DNA from: Cellvibrio sp. PSBB006
GTDB lineage: Bacteria; Pseudomonadota; Gammaproteobacteria; Pseudomonadales; Cellvibrionaceae
NCBI RefSeq assembly: GCF_002162135.1
Contig: NZ_CP021382.1
Span: forward strand, 372,001-436,000
Direction: 5' to 3'
Length of the DNA: 64,000 bases
The stretch's first letter is position 1, and every line of letters begins with the position of its first letter. Of this stretch, positions 43,629-52,813 are shown one piece after another. A program made the position numbers and the translations under genes. The notes under the pieces are model-generated. The model did no database searches. It was not told the DNA's origin and saw nothing but the letters and a program-made list of their open reading frames with translations.

Positions 43629-44780
43629 CTATAGCGGTTTTTCACAAAATTGCACCAGCTTTGCAGCCAAATCCCCCAAAGAATTTAGGGTTTGCTCCCA
43701 GTGGTGGCTGTGGAGCTGCCATTCCGACAGTCGCTCCATGCACAGGTTCCACCCATTCTGGCAGTTGTCTCCACGGTTCCAGCTATACCACAGGTCTTCA
43801 AGCGCCTGCGCCAGCGTGGGCGATAAACCCTGGTGGTAACGCTCCATAAACGCCGCCAGCTTGACCAGATGTGCCTCTTCGTCCTGGGGATAGATATGCC
43901 AAACCAGTGGCTTGGCCGCCCACTGCCCGCGAACAAAGGAATCCTCTCCCCGCACAAAATTGATGTCGCAGCTCCAGAGCAGGCGGTCGTACTGGTCTTG
44001 TGTCATAAAAGGAATTACCTGCAAGGTCAGCTGGTTTTGCGTTACCTTGGCGCCGATAGTTGGGGTGAGATCGAAGTAGCGGCTAATCGACGTGAGAATC
44101 CTGCCCTCGGGCACCAGGCAATGGATCGGTCGGGACGATTCGCGCCAGGTTTCCACTAACGAATGGATGGCGGGGTTTTCGTAACTGAACAGAGAGATAA
44201 GCAAGGTATCCGGAGCCATTGATACCCCCATGGACGCCAGGAAATTTGCTCGATCTTCGGGATTTGTCTGAAACGTGTCGCGCTCTGGACGCAACTGCGT
44301 TTCACACAACAAGCCGCCGGTTTTCTCGGTAAAGCCGGGGAAGAAAAAGGTCTTGGCTAAGCCATGTTGCGGATGGATGGAGCGCATACCATGGCAGTCA
44401 TCCACCCAGGCTTCGGCACTCAGATATTCCAGGTTCAACCAGTGTGGGCGCACAGACTGCCGGGCCATGGCGGCAACGTAGGTCGCCGGTAACTCGCAGG
44501 CAAAAGCCTCAATCACCACCTCGGCAGGTACTGTCGGGGGAAATTCTGCCGGCCAGTGAATGACCTCAACGCCACTGACGACTTGTTGCGCGCAATCTGT
44601 GGTGCTGGGCCACAGGCGGCGCAGTGCGGCAAGGTCATCCAGCCACAGGCGGACCGACAGGCCATATTCAGACTGTAATTGTCGTGCCAGCCGCCAGCAA
44701 ACACCGATATCGCCGTAATTGTCGATAACCCGGCAGAAAATATCCCAGCGGCGGGGTGGTAAGTGTTCAGTGTTCTTCAT
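43629..44780 (-). CDS. earP: EF-P arginine 32 rhamnosyltransferase
   Basis: The 383-residue GT-B type glycosyltransferase (formerly DUF2331) transfers rhamnose from dTDP-rhamnose to Arg32 of EF-P. The N-terminal motif [20 protein letters not shown] carries the conserved Asp residues of the active site, and the C-terminal [20 protein letters not shown] is the nucleotide-sugar binding region. It is immediately upstream of efp in the same orientation, as in Pseudomonas. No dTDP-rhamnose pathway genes lie in the window, so they must be elsewhere. Confidence 0.96.
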   Translation of the reverse strand: MKNTEHLPPRRWDIFCRVIDNYGDIGVCWRLARQLQSEYGLSVRLWLDDLAALRRLWPSTTDCAQQVVSGVEVIHWPAEFPPTVPAEVVIEAFACELPATYVAAMARQSVRPHWLNLEYLSAEAWVDDCHGMRSIHPQHGLAKTFFFPGFTEKTGGLLCETQLRPERDTFQTNPEDRANFLASMGVSMAPDTLLISLFSYENPAIHSLVETWRESSRPIHCLVPEGRILTSISRYFDLTPTIGAKVTQNQLTLQVIPFMTQDQYDRLLWSCDINFVRGEDSFVRGQWAAKPLVWHIYPQDEEAHLVKLAAFMERYHQGLSPTLAQALEDLWYSWNRGDNCQNGWNLCMERLSEWQLHSHHWEQTLNSLGDLAAKLVQFCEKPL

Positions 44781-44963
44781 AGGGTTTGGTTCAAGCCAGC
44801 AAATCGGTCAGCCAAAAAAGATTGCCAGTCTATCAGTTTGGCGCTGTGGGCTGTCCGAAACCATGGGCAGTTTGAAATCGCGGGACGATATTGCCAATCC
44901 AGGTAATTGCTGCGAGAGTGACGCCCTGGCTGTGATCCATCAGAAAAACGGGAAGAGGTAGGT

Positions 44964-45500
44964 ATGCCATCTCTGCAAGATCAATTATTGAAAGCGGGTC
45001 TGGTTGATAAGAAGCAAGTCAAACAGGTCAATAAAGAAAAGCGTAAACAAACGAATGTAGCCCGCCGTTCGGCGGAAGAGGTTGTTGACGAGGTTAAACA
45101 ACAAGCGGAACAGGCGCGGCTGGAAAAAGTGCAGCGCGATCGCGAGTTGAATCGGCAGCGTGACCAGGAGTTGCAAAATAAAGCGATCGCCGCGCAGATT
45201 AAACAATTGGTGGACAACAATCGCCAACCCAAAGGTGGCGAGGTTGAATACAATTTCACCGACGGCAAACAGATCAAGAAAATTCGCATGAAGCCGGAGA
45301 TGCAGCAGCAACTGATTCGCGGGCTGTTAACTATCGTGAAATCAGCCGGTGAGTATGAGCTGGTGCCGCGTATCATCGCTGACAAGATTGCATTGCGTGA
45401 TCCCGATTGTGTGCTGGTCGCCAATGCAAAAGCGGCCACCGACACCAAAGATGATGATCCCTACGCGGATTACGTTATCCCTGATGATTTGATGTGGTAA
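44964..45500 (+). CDS. DUF2058 (YaiL) family protein
   Basis: The 178-residue basic protein begins MPSLQDQLLKAGLVDKKQVK and has a helical Gln/Arg-rich region at about 20-85 (QARLEKVQRDRELNRQRDQE). It ends with a conserved C-terminal domain (YNFTDGKQIKKIRM, VPRIIADKIALRD, DDPYADYVIPDDLMW). These are features of the YaiL family, whose members are reported as nucleoid- or ribosome-linked but have no settled function. GAGGTAGGT precedes ATG 44964. It is divergent from earP. Confidence 0.85.
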   Translation: MPSLQDQLLKAGLVDKKQVKQVNKEKRKQTNVARRSAEEVVDEVKQQAEQARLEKVQRDRELNRQRDQELQNKAIAAQIKQLVDNNRQPKGGEVEYNFTDGKQIKKIRMKPEMQQQLIRGLLTIVKSAGEYELVPRIIADKIALRDPDCVLVANAKAATDTKDDDPYADYVIPDDLMW

Positions 45501-45578
45501 TTCTCCCCCGGGTTGAATTACTTCGTGTATTCCTTGGCCGCTTGAACAGTTGCCTGCTAACCACGCACAGTGACCACT

Positions 45579-45831
45579 ATGTTGAAAAATCCTGTGACCG
45601 CGATATTGCGCAGTAACTCACCGCGCGGTATCAAAATTATTGCGCTGAGTTTGTTGCTGGTGATGGTGTGCGCCGCGCCCTTGATGTTGTATGTTTTTTT
45701 TTGGCCCGGAAGACGGCAACCCGGTTGGTCTCGGATTGCTCTTTGCCGGCGGTGCGCTGGTTGCGCATGTCGGTTTTACGGTGGGGCTGGTGTTGTTGAT
45801 CTGGGATGTCTTTATTAAAAAGAACAAGTAG
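45579..45831 (+). pseudogene. Small two-helix membrane protein gene with a poly-T frameshift
   Basis: From ATG 45579 (MLKNPVTAILRSNSPRGIKI) a membrane helix IIALSLLLVMVCAAPLMLY is followed by a run of nine T. As written, the frame then turns into Trp/Cys/Arg-rich sequence and stops. Removing one T gives a sensible second half: YVFFGPEDGNPVGLGLLFAG, then GALVAHVGFTVGLVLLIWDV and a KKNK tail, ending at TAG 45829-45831. This would be a small inner-membrane protein of about 83 residues with two or three helices. Either a real or phase-variable slip or a sequencing error in the homopolymer explains it. The TAG lies at the edge of the 45828 palindrome. Confidence 0.6.
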
Positions 45832-45861
45832 GTCGGATTAGCGCAGCGTAATCCGACCTAC
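45828..45861. repeat. GTAGGTCGGATTA-type palindromic repeat, copy 2
   Basis: GTAGGTCGGATTAGC GCA, then a right half that is the full complement (GCGTAATCCGACCTAC less the central bases), forms a 34-bp palindrome. It lies between two convergent genes and includes the stop codon of the small membrane gene. It may act as a bidirectional transcript end. Confidence 0.9.
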
Positions 45862-45872
45862 ATAGCGCGTGA

Positions 45873-47714
45873 TTACACCTCGCCCAGGAAGCCGCCGGAT
45901 TGGTGAGCCCAGAGTTGGGCGTAGAGTCCGCCCAGGGCGATGAGTTCGCTGTGGGTTCCCTGTTCAACGATGCGGCCCTGATCCAACACAATCAAGCGAT
46001 CCAAAGCGGCAATAGTCGATAAACGGTGTGCGATAGCGATAACCGTTTTACCTTCCATCAAGGTTGTCAGGTTGGCCTGAATAGCCGCTTCCACTTCCGA
46101 GTCCAGTGCTGACGTTGCTTCATCCATAATCAGGATTGGTGCGTCTTTGATGAGTACTCGCGCGATAGCAATGCGCTGACGTTGTCCCCCGGATAATTTC
46201 ACACCGCGTTCACCCACATGGGCATCGTAGCCGGTGCGATGCTTGCCATCATCCAGGTGCTGAATAAAATCATGAGCTTCGGCCTGTTTGGCTGCACGAA
46301 TCATATCGTCTTCCGTGGCATCCGGTTTGCCGTAAAGTAAATTATCGCGCACCGAGCGGTGTAGCAAAGACGTATCCTGGGTCACCATGCCGATATGCGC
46401 GCGCAGGCTTTCCTGCGACACTTCGGCAATATCTTTTCCATCAATCAGAATCTTGCCGGCCTCCACGTCATAAAAACGCATCAGCAAATTCACCAGCGTG
46501 GATTTACCGGAACCTGAGCGACCGACCAGGCCAATTTTTTCCCCCGCTTTTATATCGAGAGAGAAATGATCAATCACGCCGCTGCCTTTGCCGTAATGAA
46601 AACTCACGTTGTTAAAGCTGATGGCGCCATGTTCGATCGCGAGCGCGGGTGCATCGGGCTGATCTTGTACATCGCGCGGTTTGGAAAGCGTATTTAAACC
46701 ATCGCGAGCGGTACCGATATTTTCAAAGAGCGAAGACACTTCCCACATAATCCACTGCGCCATGCCGTTCAGGCGCAACACCAAGCCTACCGCCGCAGCG
46801 ATAGCGCCGGTAGAAATAGCGGATTCGGTCCACAACCAGATAGACAAAGCCGTTACGGAAAAAATCAGCAGTGCCGTCAAGGTCCATACACCGCTGTTCA
46901 ACAGCGTAGCCAGACGCATTTGCCGGTAAACAGTAGTCAGGAAATATTCCATGCCTTCTTTTGCATAGGTCGCTTCACGTCGGGAATGTGAAAATAATTT
47001 CACTGTGGAAATATTGGTGTAGGTGTCCACCAGGCGGCCGGTCATGTCGGAACGCGCATTGGCCTGCGCGGCGGATACTTTCGCGAGGCGCGGGAGAAAG
47101 TAATAAAGCAAACCCGCATAACAGATAAACCAGATCAACAGCGGGATCGCCAGCCGGTAATCCATCGACGCTACCAGCAACACCATGCCAGTAAAGTACA
47201 CGGCGACATACAACAAGACGTCGAGTAATTTCATGACGGTTTCGCGCACTGCCAGTGCGGTTTGCATGACTTTGGTCGCGATGCGCCCGGCAAATTCATT
47301 CTGGTAAAACGCGAGACTCTGACCCAGCAAATAGCGGTGCGCCTGCCAGCGAATCCGCATCGGGTAATTGCCTAATAACGTCTGGTGGATGACTGTCGAA
47401 TGGAGAAGTACGGCGCAGGGCAACAAGAGTACGATGACCACGGCCATCAGAATCAATTTGTCACCGGATTCCGAAAATAAACTGGCCGGTGTATGGGCGT
47501 TGAGCTTGTCGACCAGTTCTCCCAAAAAGCCGAACAGCGAGACCTCCATGATGGCAATGGCGCCGGTGAGCAGTGCCATAAATACCAGATGAAATTCTAT
47601 GCCGCGTGTGTAGTGGCGGCAAAACGCAAACAGTGTTTTGGGCGGCTGTTGCGGGTCCTGGGGTGGGAAAGGTTTAATCAGGCTTTCAAAAAAAGTAAAC
47701 ATGGCAACCAACAT
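45873..47714 (-). CDS. ABC exporter, fused membrane and ATPase domains
   Basis: The protein has about 613 residues. Six membrane helices (about 40-330, ABC type 1 exporter fold) are followed by the ATPase. The ATPase shows Walker A GLVGRSGSGKSTLVNLLMRF, the Q-loop GMVTQDTSLL, the signature LSGGQRQRIAIARVL, Walker B PILIMDEATSALD and the switch AHRLST. It belongs to the MsbA/multidrug-like half-transporters that work as homodimers. The substrate is not evident. ATG 47714 or 47702 may be the start; neither has a strong ribosome site. Confidence 0.92.
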   Translation of the reverse strand: MLVAMFTFFESLIKPFPPQDPQQPPKTLFAFCRHYTRGIEFHLVFMALLTGAIAIMEVSLFGFLGELVDKLNAHTPASLFSESGDKLILMAVVIVLLLPCAVLLHSTVIHQTLLGNYPMRIRWQAHRYLLGQSLAFYQNEFAGRIATKVMQTALAVRETVMKLLDVLLYVAVYFTGMVLLVASMDYRLAIPLLIWFICYAGLLYYFLPRLAKVSAAQANARSDMTGRLVDTYTNISTVKLFSHSRREATYAKEGMEYFLTTVYRQMRLATLLNSGVWTLTALLIFSVTALSIWLWTESAISTGAIAAAVGLVLRLNGMAQWIMWEVSSLFENIGTARDGLNTLSKPRDVQDQPDAPALAIEHGAISFNNVSFHYGKGSGVIDHFSLDIKAGEKIGLVGRSGSGKSTLVNLLMRFYDVEAGKILIDGKDIAEVSQESLRAHIGMVTQDTSLLHRSVRDNLLYGKPDATEDDMIRAAKQAEAHDFIQHLDDGKHRTGYDAHVGERGVKLSGGQRQRIAIARVLIKDAPILIMDEATSALDSEVEAAIQANLTTLMEGKTVIAIAHRLSTIAALDRLIVLDQGRIVEQGTHSELIALGGLYAQLWAHQSGGFLGEV

Positions 47715-47936
47715 CAATCAGTGAGAGCCCGACATTCTGATGATAAACATTGACTGTTTAATGTCATCGAACAGGGAATAGGTCATGGTTAAAATTCGGC
47801 GGCCAGTCTATCATTTCGTTGTCGGCCATGCTCGCCAAATGCGCAGACTGCTGACAACCTCGGACATTTCTTTACATTTGTTTGTGATTAAAGAATAACC
47901 GCATCCTGTCTTTGTACCTGTATTTGAGAAAAAGCG

Positions 47937-48329
47937 ATGAAAAATTTCCTGCTCTGTTTTGCTGCCGGTTGTGTCGGTGGTGTGATCTATTGTGTGGTGA
48001 TGTGGCTGTTCAGCCGTTACGGTATTTCGCAATCTTTCGGTGTTAGTTTGTACGGGTCTGTTGCCCCGCAGTGGATGTACCCGCGTATTGTCTGGGGCGG
48101 TTTGTGGGGTCTGTTGTTTTTGTTGCCGATGCTGACCAGCAGTATCTTTATGCGCAGTTTCGTCATCAGTTTGATTCCGACATTTGTTCAGCTTTTTATT
48201 ATTTACCCTTTCTATGCCGGCAAAGGTTTTGCGGGTTTGCAGCTTGGCATGATGACGCCCTTGTTGGTGTGGTTCTTTTTTTGGGTGTGGGCGTTTGCGA
48301 CGGTGATTACCTTGCGGTTGGCCAGGTAA
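47937..48329 (+). CDS. Small membrane protein of unknown function
   Basis: The 130-residue protein has four predicted membrane helices (MKNFLLCFAAGCVGGVIYCV, VWGGLWGLLFLLPMLTSSIF, SFVISLIPTFVQLFIIYPFY and TPLLVWFFFWVWAFATVITL). There is no known motif. A TGAGAAAAAGCG stretch lies just before the ATG without a good ribosome site. It sits alone between two convergent or divergent neighbours (ABC exporter and pirin). I cannot name a family. Confidence 0.7.
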   Translation: MKNFLLCFAAGCVGGVIYCVVMWLFSRYGISQSFGVSLYGSVAPQWMYPRIVWGGLWGLLFLLPMLTSSIFMRSFVISLIPTFVQLFIIYPFYAGKGFAGLQLGMMTPLLVWFFFWVWAFATVITLRLAR

Positions 48330-48335
48330 TATGAA

Positions 48336-48355
48336 AAAAGCCCCGGTTAAGGGGC
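48336..48355 (-). terminator. Terminator downstream of the pirin gene
   Basis: On the minus strand GCCCC TTAACC GGGGC is followed by TTTTTTCAT. The hairpin lies 13 bp beyond the pirin stop codon and overlaps the end region of the convergent small membrane gene. Confidence 0.75.
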
Positions 48356-48367
48356 TGGGGTAAAAAC

Positions 48368-49222
48368 TTAATAATTGACCAATTCGCCGCTGCGATAATC
48401 CCGAATGGCCTGCTCAATCTCATCCTGGGTATTCATCACAAAGGGGCCGTATTGGGCGATGGGTTCCTTGATCGGTTTTCCGGCCAACACCAGGAAACGG
48501 GTTGCGTCGCCGGTAGCGGCAATCTTTAACTCATCACCTTTGAACAATAGTCCTGCGTTGCCGGCGCTTAATTTGCGCTGGTCATCGCCGATGGCGATTT
48601 CTCCTTCGTACACATAAACAAAGACATTGTGTTCCGTCGGGACGGCTTGCTCGAACGTTGCCTGCGCGGGTAAATGCACATCCCAATAAATCGGTTCTGT
48701 GCTTAATCCGTGAATAGGGCCGGTGATTGCTTCGTCGCCAACTCTTACGCTGTTGGCAATCACTTTAACCTGGCCGCCATTCGGAAGCGGCACTGTCGGA
48801 ATATCCTTTGCGGGGATATCGCGATAGGCCGCCGGTTTCATCTTTTCTGCAGCGGGTAAATTGAGCCAGAGCTGAAAACCGCGCATGGCTCCCTGTTCCT
48901 GTTGCGGCATTTCGGAGTGGATGATGCCGCGACCGGCGGTCATCCACTGCACGTCACCGGTTTTCAGGTCACCGCGATTGCCCAAATGGTCTTCATGCAG
49001 CATATGACCTTCGAGCATGTAGGTGACCGTCTCAAAACCGCGATGGGGATGCGACGGAAAACCGGCAATGTAGTCATCAGCGTTTTCCGAATTAAATTCA
49101 TCCAACATCAAAAATGGATCAAAACGGGCGTGGGGTGTTTGTCCGAGGCTTCGTTTTATGCGCACGCCAGCCCCATCGCTGGTGGCGCGGCCGGGGACAA
49201 TCTGTTGCAGTTCGCGTTGCAT
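48368..49222 (-). CDS. Pirin family protein (possible quercetin dioxygenase)
   Basis: The 284-residue bicupin protein shows the pirin N-terminal motif FPSHPHRGFETVTYMLEGHM and the following HEDHLGNRGDLKTGDVQWMT and AGRGIIHSE. These carry the three His and one Glu that bind iron. Pirins of this kind include quercetin 2,3-dioxygenases and redox-sensitive regulators. It is 17 bp downstream of azoR in the same orientation, so they are likely cotranscribed and controlled by the divergent LysR regulator. Confidence 0.9.
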   Translation of the reverse strand: MQRELQQIVPGRATSDGAGVRIKRSLGQTPHARFDPFLMLDEFNSENADDYIAGFPSHPHRGFETVTYMLEGHMLHEDHLGNRGDLKTGDVQWMTAGRGIIHSEMPQQEQGAMRGFQLWLNLPAAEKMKPAAYRDIPAKDIPTVPLPNGGQVKVIANSVRVGDEAITGPIHGLSTEPIYWDVHLPAQATFEQAVPTEHNVFVYVYEGEIAIGDDQRKLSAGNAGLLFKGDELKIAATGDATRFLVLAGKPIKEPIAQYGPFVMNTQDEIEQAIRDYRSGELVNY

Positions 49223-49239
49223 AAAAACCTCCTCAAAGA

Positions 49240-49836
49240 TCAGGCAGCGGTCAATTGGTTGATTCGCTCCTGGGCAGCGTTGATACCTTTGGTCTTGCTG
49301 TCGTCACCTAAAGCCAGACCTTCGGCATAAATAGTTTCCACTTGCTTAAAGCCCACGAAATTCAGGAATGTAGTCAATTGCCAGTCAGCTGGTCCACCGG
49401 CGTAGTGACCGCCGCGGGTGGCAAAGACATACACCGGAACATCGGGCAACAAACCTTCCGGGCCATTGGCGGTGTAGCGGAAGGTCACACCGGCACGGGC
49501 GATATGGTCAAAGTATGCCTTGAGTGTTGACGGCATGCCGAAGTTATATAAGGGCACACCCAACACAATGACATCGGCGTTACGCAATTCGTTGATCAAT
49601 TCATCAGAGTAATCAACGACCGCTTGTTGCTCCGGCGTGCGCTGGTCAGCCGGAGTAAACAAGGCACCCAGGCGTGCGCCGTCCAGGTGGGGCAAGGCTT
49701 CCGCGGCCAGATCGCGCAGGATAACCTTGCCATCAGGGTTTTGCGCTTTCCAGCGCGCGACGAATGCATTGCTCAAGGCGGTGGATTGGCTGTTGTCGCC
49801 GGTGATACTGCTGGTGATTTGTAACAGAGTGCTCAT
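49240..49836 (-). CDS. azoR: FMN-dependent NADH:quinone / azo reductase
   Basis: The 198-residue flavodoxin-fold enzyme reduces quinones and azo compounds with NADH. Motifs include SSITGDNSQSTALSNAFVAR near the N-terminus (FMN phosphate binding), GVPLYNFGMPSTLKAYFDHI and VFATRGGHYAGGPADWQL, all typical of AzoR. Length is normal. It is divergent from the LysR-type regulator gene, 126 bp apart. Confidence 0.93.
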   Translation of the reverse strand: MSTLLQITSSITGDNSQSTALSNAFVARWKAQNPDGKVILRDLAAEALPHLDGARLGALFTPADQRTPEQQAVVDYSDELINELRNADVIVLGVPLYNFGMPSTLKAYFDHIARAGVTFRYTANGPEGLLPDVPVYVFATRGGHYAGGPADWQLTTFLNFVGFKQVETIYAEGLALGDDSKTKGINAAQERINQLTAA

Positions 49837-49962
49837 GGTCTTGCTCCTTCATGTGTCAGCGGCTGAATTGCCATGGGAGCTATTTAATGATTTGACCAGC
49901 CGATGATAAACAGCGATATTTAACTTGTTTTAATCGAAAAAACTAATCTATTGGAGGCGGCG

Positions 49963-50892
49963 ATGGCCACACCCAAAGCGACGGTACCCACTTGTTGTGA
50001 ACCCAAGGTCAGCCTGGATCAGTGGCGCGCGCTGCTGGCGGTCATTGACGCCGGCGGTTACGCCAAAGCTGCCGAGATGCTTAACAAGAGCCAATCGGCC
50101 GTGTCCTACGCCATCCAGCAGTTGGAGACGTTGTTGGGTGTGGCGGTGTTTGAGTTGCAAGGGCGGCGCGCTGTTCCCACGCCTGCCGGCGATGTGCTTT
50201 ACCGCCGCGCCCGAGTGCTGCTAGAGCAGGCCGAGCGTCTGGAGAGAGCGGCGGCGAGTCTGTCGTCTCACATAGAACCGCTCATCAGTATTGCGGCGGA
50301 TCTGATTATTCCTTCCGAGAAAATCCTGCGCTGTCTGGAGATTTTTGCACGGGATTATCCTGAAACCCGCGTGGAAATATATGAGTCGGTTCTGAGTGGA
50401 ACCGAGGATGCCTTACTGCAACGGCAAGTGGATTTGGCCATCGGTGGACGCGTGCCGCCGGGATTTATGGGAGACAAACTGGTGACGGTAATTATGCGGG
50501 GCGTCACTAGTCCGGATCACCCATTGCAGCAACTAGGGCGGCCCGCCAACGTCGAGGATCTGCGCCAGCATAGGCAGATTATCGTGCGTGATTCCGGATT
50601 GTTCCGCCGTCGCTCGGAGGGTTGGCAGGAAGCTGAACAGCGCTGGACGGTGAGCCATATCAAGACGTCGCTGGAGGCCATTCGCATGGGCCTTGGTTAC
50701 GCTTGGTTGCCAGATGCCTACACCCATCAGGAGATAGCTGCTGGCCACTTGAAATATTTGTCAGTCGAAGTGGGCGCCGAGCGTGAGGTGCCGATTTATA
50801 TCACCTTCGCCGACCGCGATTTCGCCGGCCCGGCCACCCGCCACCTGGCCGACATCCTCAAAGCCGAATTACCCCGAGCATGCAAAAAGTAG
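49963..50892 (+). CDS. LysR-type transcriptional regulator
   Basis: The protein has 309 residues from ATG 49963, preceded by GGAGGCGG. A winged helix-turn-helix lies at about 18-78 (QWRALLAVIDAGGYAKAAEM, LNKSQSAVSYAIQQLE), followed by a LysR substrate domain (about 100-300). It is divergent from azoR-pirin, so it most likely controls these genes in response to quinones or another electrophile. The stop codon lies inside the first part of a GTAGGTCG-like sequence. Confidence 0.93.
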   Translation: MATPKATVPTCCEPKVSLDQWRALLAVIDAGGYAKAAEMLNKSQSAVSYAIQQLETLLGVAVFELQGRRAVPTPAGDVLYRRARVLLEQAERLERAAASLSSHIEPLISIAADLIIPSEKILRCLEIFARDYPETRVEIYESVLSGTEDALLQRQVDLAIGGRVPPGFMGDKLVTVIMRGVTSPDHPLQQLGRPANVEDLRQHRQIIVRDSGLFRRRSEGWQEAEQRWTVSHIKTSLEAIRMGLGYAWLPDAYTHQEIAAGHLKYLSVEVGAEREVPIYITFADRDFAGPATRHLADILKAELPRACKK

Positions 50893-50901
50893 GTCGCAAA
50901 C

Positions 50902-50950
50902 GTAGGTCGGATTAGCTGCCCAGCAGCGTAATCCGACGCGGTGTACCTAC
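50902..50950. repeat. GTAGGTCGGATTA-type palindromic repeat, copy 3
   Basis: GTAGGTCGGATTA with inner GCTGCCCAGCAGC and TAATCCGAC, then a GTGTACCTAC end, forms a palindrome between the convergent LysR and fumC genes. The inner stem differs from copies 1 and 2 but remains complementary. Confidence 0.88.
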
Positions 50951-50962
50951 AAAGAAATGCGC

Positions 50963-52339
50963 TTACAAACCACCGCGCGTCAATTTCTCCGGATTCAACA
51001 ATTCCGCCAATTCCGCACGCGGTATATCCGTTTCCTCCTCCGCCACATCGATAATATCGCGCCCTTCCTTGTAAGCTTTCTTGGCAATGGCCGCTGCTTT
51101 GTTGTAGCCAATGATCGGATTCAATGCCGTGACGAGGATGGGATTGCGCGCCAGCGCTTTGGTCAGGTTGGCCTCATTTACCGCGAAGCTGGCGATGGCT
51201 TTATCTGCCAACACCTCACTGGCATTGGCCAATAACTCAATACTCTCCAGCAAATTATGTGCGATTACCGGCAACATCACATTTAACTGAAAATTGCCCG
51301 ACTGACCGGCAATGGCAATGGTGGTGTCGTTGCCCATCACCTGTGCCGCCACCATGGCGACGGCTTCAGGAATCACCGGATTTACCTTGCCGGGCATGAT
51401 AGACGAACCCGGCTGGAGCGCTTCCAGGGTAATTTCGCCGAGTCCGGCCAAGGGGCCTGAGTTCATCCAGCGCAAATCATTGGCGATCTTCATCAAGCTG
51501 ACGGCCAGGGTTTTCAGGAGGCCGGACAAGGCGACAGCGGTGTCCTGACTGCTGATCAGTGCAAACAGGTTATCTCCAGGAACAAAGGGATGTTCGATGT
51601 TGACGGCAAGTTGCGCGGCGAATTTAGTGGAAAAAGCTGGATGCGCATTGATCCCCGTGCCCACTGCGGTGCCGCCTTGGGCGAGGTGCAACAACTGCGG
51701 CATCAGCGTCCGCAGGCGCACATAATTCGCTTCAATCTGATGGGTCCAGGCTTCCAGTTCCTGACTGAGTGTCACCGGCATGGCATCCATCAGATGCGTG
51801 CGTCCGGTTTTGACGAAACCCTCTACCTGGACACTTTTGCCGAGCAGGCTGGTGTGCAAATGTTCCAGCGCAGGCAGCAGTTTTTCTTCCAGTTGCATAA
51901 CCGCGCTGACGTGGATTGCAGTAGGAATCACATCGTTGCTGCTCTGGCTCATGTTGACGTGATCGTTGGGGTTGACGGGTTTCTGTAGTTGCTCACTGGC
52001 CAGATTGGCGATGACTTCATTAACGTTCATATTGGTGCTGGTGCCTGAACCGGTCTGGAAGATATCCACCGGAAACTGGTCATCATACTGGCCATCCATG
52101 ATCGCTTCGCTTGCCTGGACAATAGCCTGCGCGATGTTGTCGTCCAACAACCCCAGCTCGCGGTTGACTTGGGCGGCAGTTTTTTTGATTAGCGCCACGG
52201 CGGCAATAAAACTGGTCGGTAAGCCTCTGCCGCTGATGCTAAAGTTATTGATTGCGCGCTGGGTTTGCGCGCCGTAACGGGCGGAGGCGGGTACCTTGAT
52301 CTCGCCCATGCTGTCGGTTTCTGTGCGATATTCGGTCAT
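50963..52339 (-). CDS. fumC: Class II fumarate hydratase
   Basis: The 458-residue protein interconverts fumarate and malate in the TCA cycle without an iron-sulfur cluster. Visible motifs are the N-terminal DSMGEIKVPASARYGAQTQR, the SGSGTSTNMNVNEVIANLA block, TGRTHLMDAMPVTLSQE, and the superfamily signature GSSIMPGKVNPV. These distinguish it from argininosuccinate lyase; aspartase is closely related, but length and residues favour fumarase. It is oxidant-resistant, which fits the nearby redox genes. Confidence 0.95.
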   Translation of the reverse strand: MTEYRTETDSMGEIKVPASARYGAQTQRAINNFSISGRGLPTSFIAAVALIKKTAAQVNRELGLLDDNIAQAIVQASEAIMDGQYDDQFPVDIFQTGSGTSTNMNVNEVIANLASEQLQKPVNPNDHVNMSQSSNDVIPTAIHVSAVMQLEEKLLPALEHLHTSLLGKSVQVEGFVKTGRTHLMDAMPVTLSQELEAWTHQIEANYVRLRTLMPQLLHLAQGGTAVGTGINAHPAFSTKFAAQLAVNIEHPFVPGDNLFALISSQDTAVALSGLLKTLAVSLMKIANDLRWMNSGPLAGLGEITLEALQPGSSIMPGKVNPVIPEAVAMVAAQVMGNDTTIAIAGQSGNFQLNVMLPVIAHNLLESIELLANASEVLADKAIASFAVNEANLTKALARNPILVTALNPIIGYNKAAAIAKKAYKEGRDIIDVAEEETDIPRAELAELLNPEKLTRGGL

Positions 52340-52399
52340 GATAGGCCCCGTGAAATTGACATTATGAATGTGACGTTAGTGCTGAGCGGAGGATAGCAG

Positions 52400-52720
52400 A
52401 TGCGAAAGTTCCACATTGCCCTGGGTGTGAGTTCATTGACGGATTCCATTGCGGATTACACGCAACGCCTGGCGAGTCAGCCCCAGGTTATTGTCCCGGA
52501 GGTTTACGCCCTCTGGCGCACCGAAACGCTGAACTTTTCTATTCGTCAAATCGCAGCGGGTGAAGTTCCGGGATTGCGTCACCTGGGCTGGGAAGAGAGT
52601 GCTGCCAGCGCTTTTACCGATACGCGGGATTGCAACGGCATCCTCTGGGAAGAGTTCGGTCCCGAACAACAGCTGCAAGAGATCCTTGAACTTTGGCCTA
52701 ACGCCCAAATCAAGCACTGA
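52400..52720 (+). CDS. Small VOC/glyoxalase-like protein
   Basis: The 106-residue protein starts at ATG 52400, preceded by GCGGAGGA. It begins MRKFHIALGVSSLTDSIADY, similar to the beta-alpha-beta start of vicinal oxygen chelate (glyoxalase/bleomycin-resistance) proteins. One VOC module would be about this long. Metal-binding residues cannot be established. It lies between fumC (divergent) and uvrB. Confidence 0.6.
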   Translation: MRKFHIALGVSSLTDSIADYTQRLASQPQVIVPEVYALWRTETLNFSIRQIAAGEVPGLRHLGWEESAASAFTDTRDCNGILWEEFGPEQQLQEILELWPNAQIKH

Positions 52721-52813
52721 CTGTCAGTCTCCTGACATTGGTTGTCAATCAAACCTGATAAGGTGGCGCCGCATTGACGTCTCCCCATTCCTTTACTCAA
52801 GTCGAAACACGTT

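Noticed and set aside
52722..52760. LexA-like box upstream of uvrB
   Set aside because: CTGTCAGTCTCCTGACA resembles an SOS box, but the spacing and the right half do not match CTGT-N8-ACAG.
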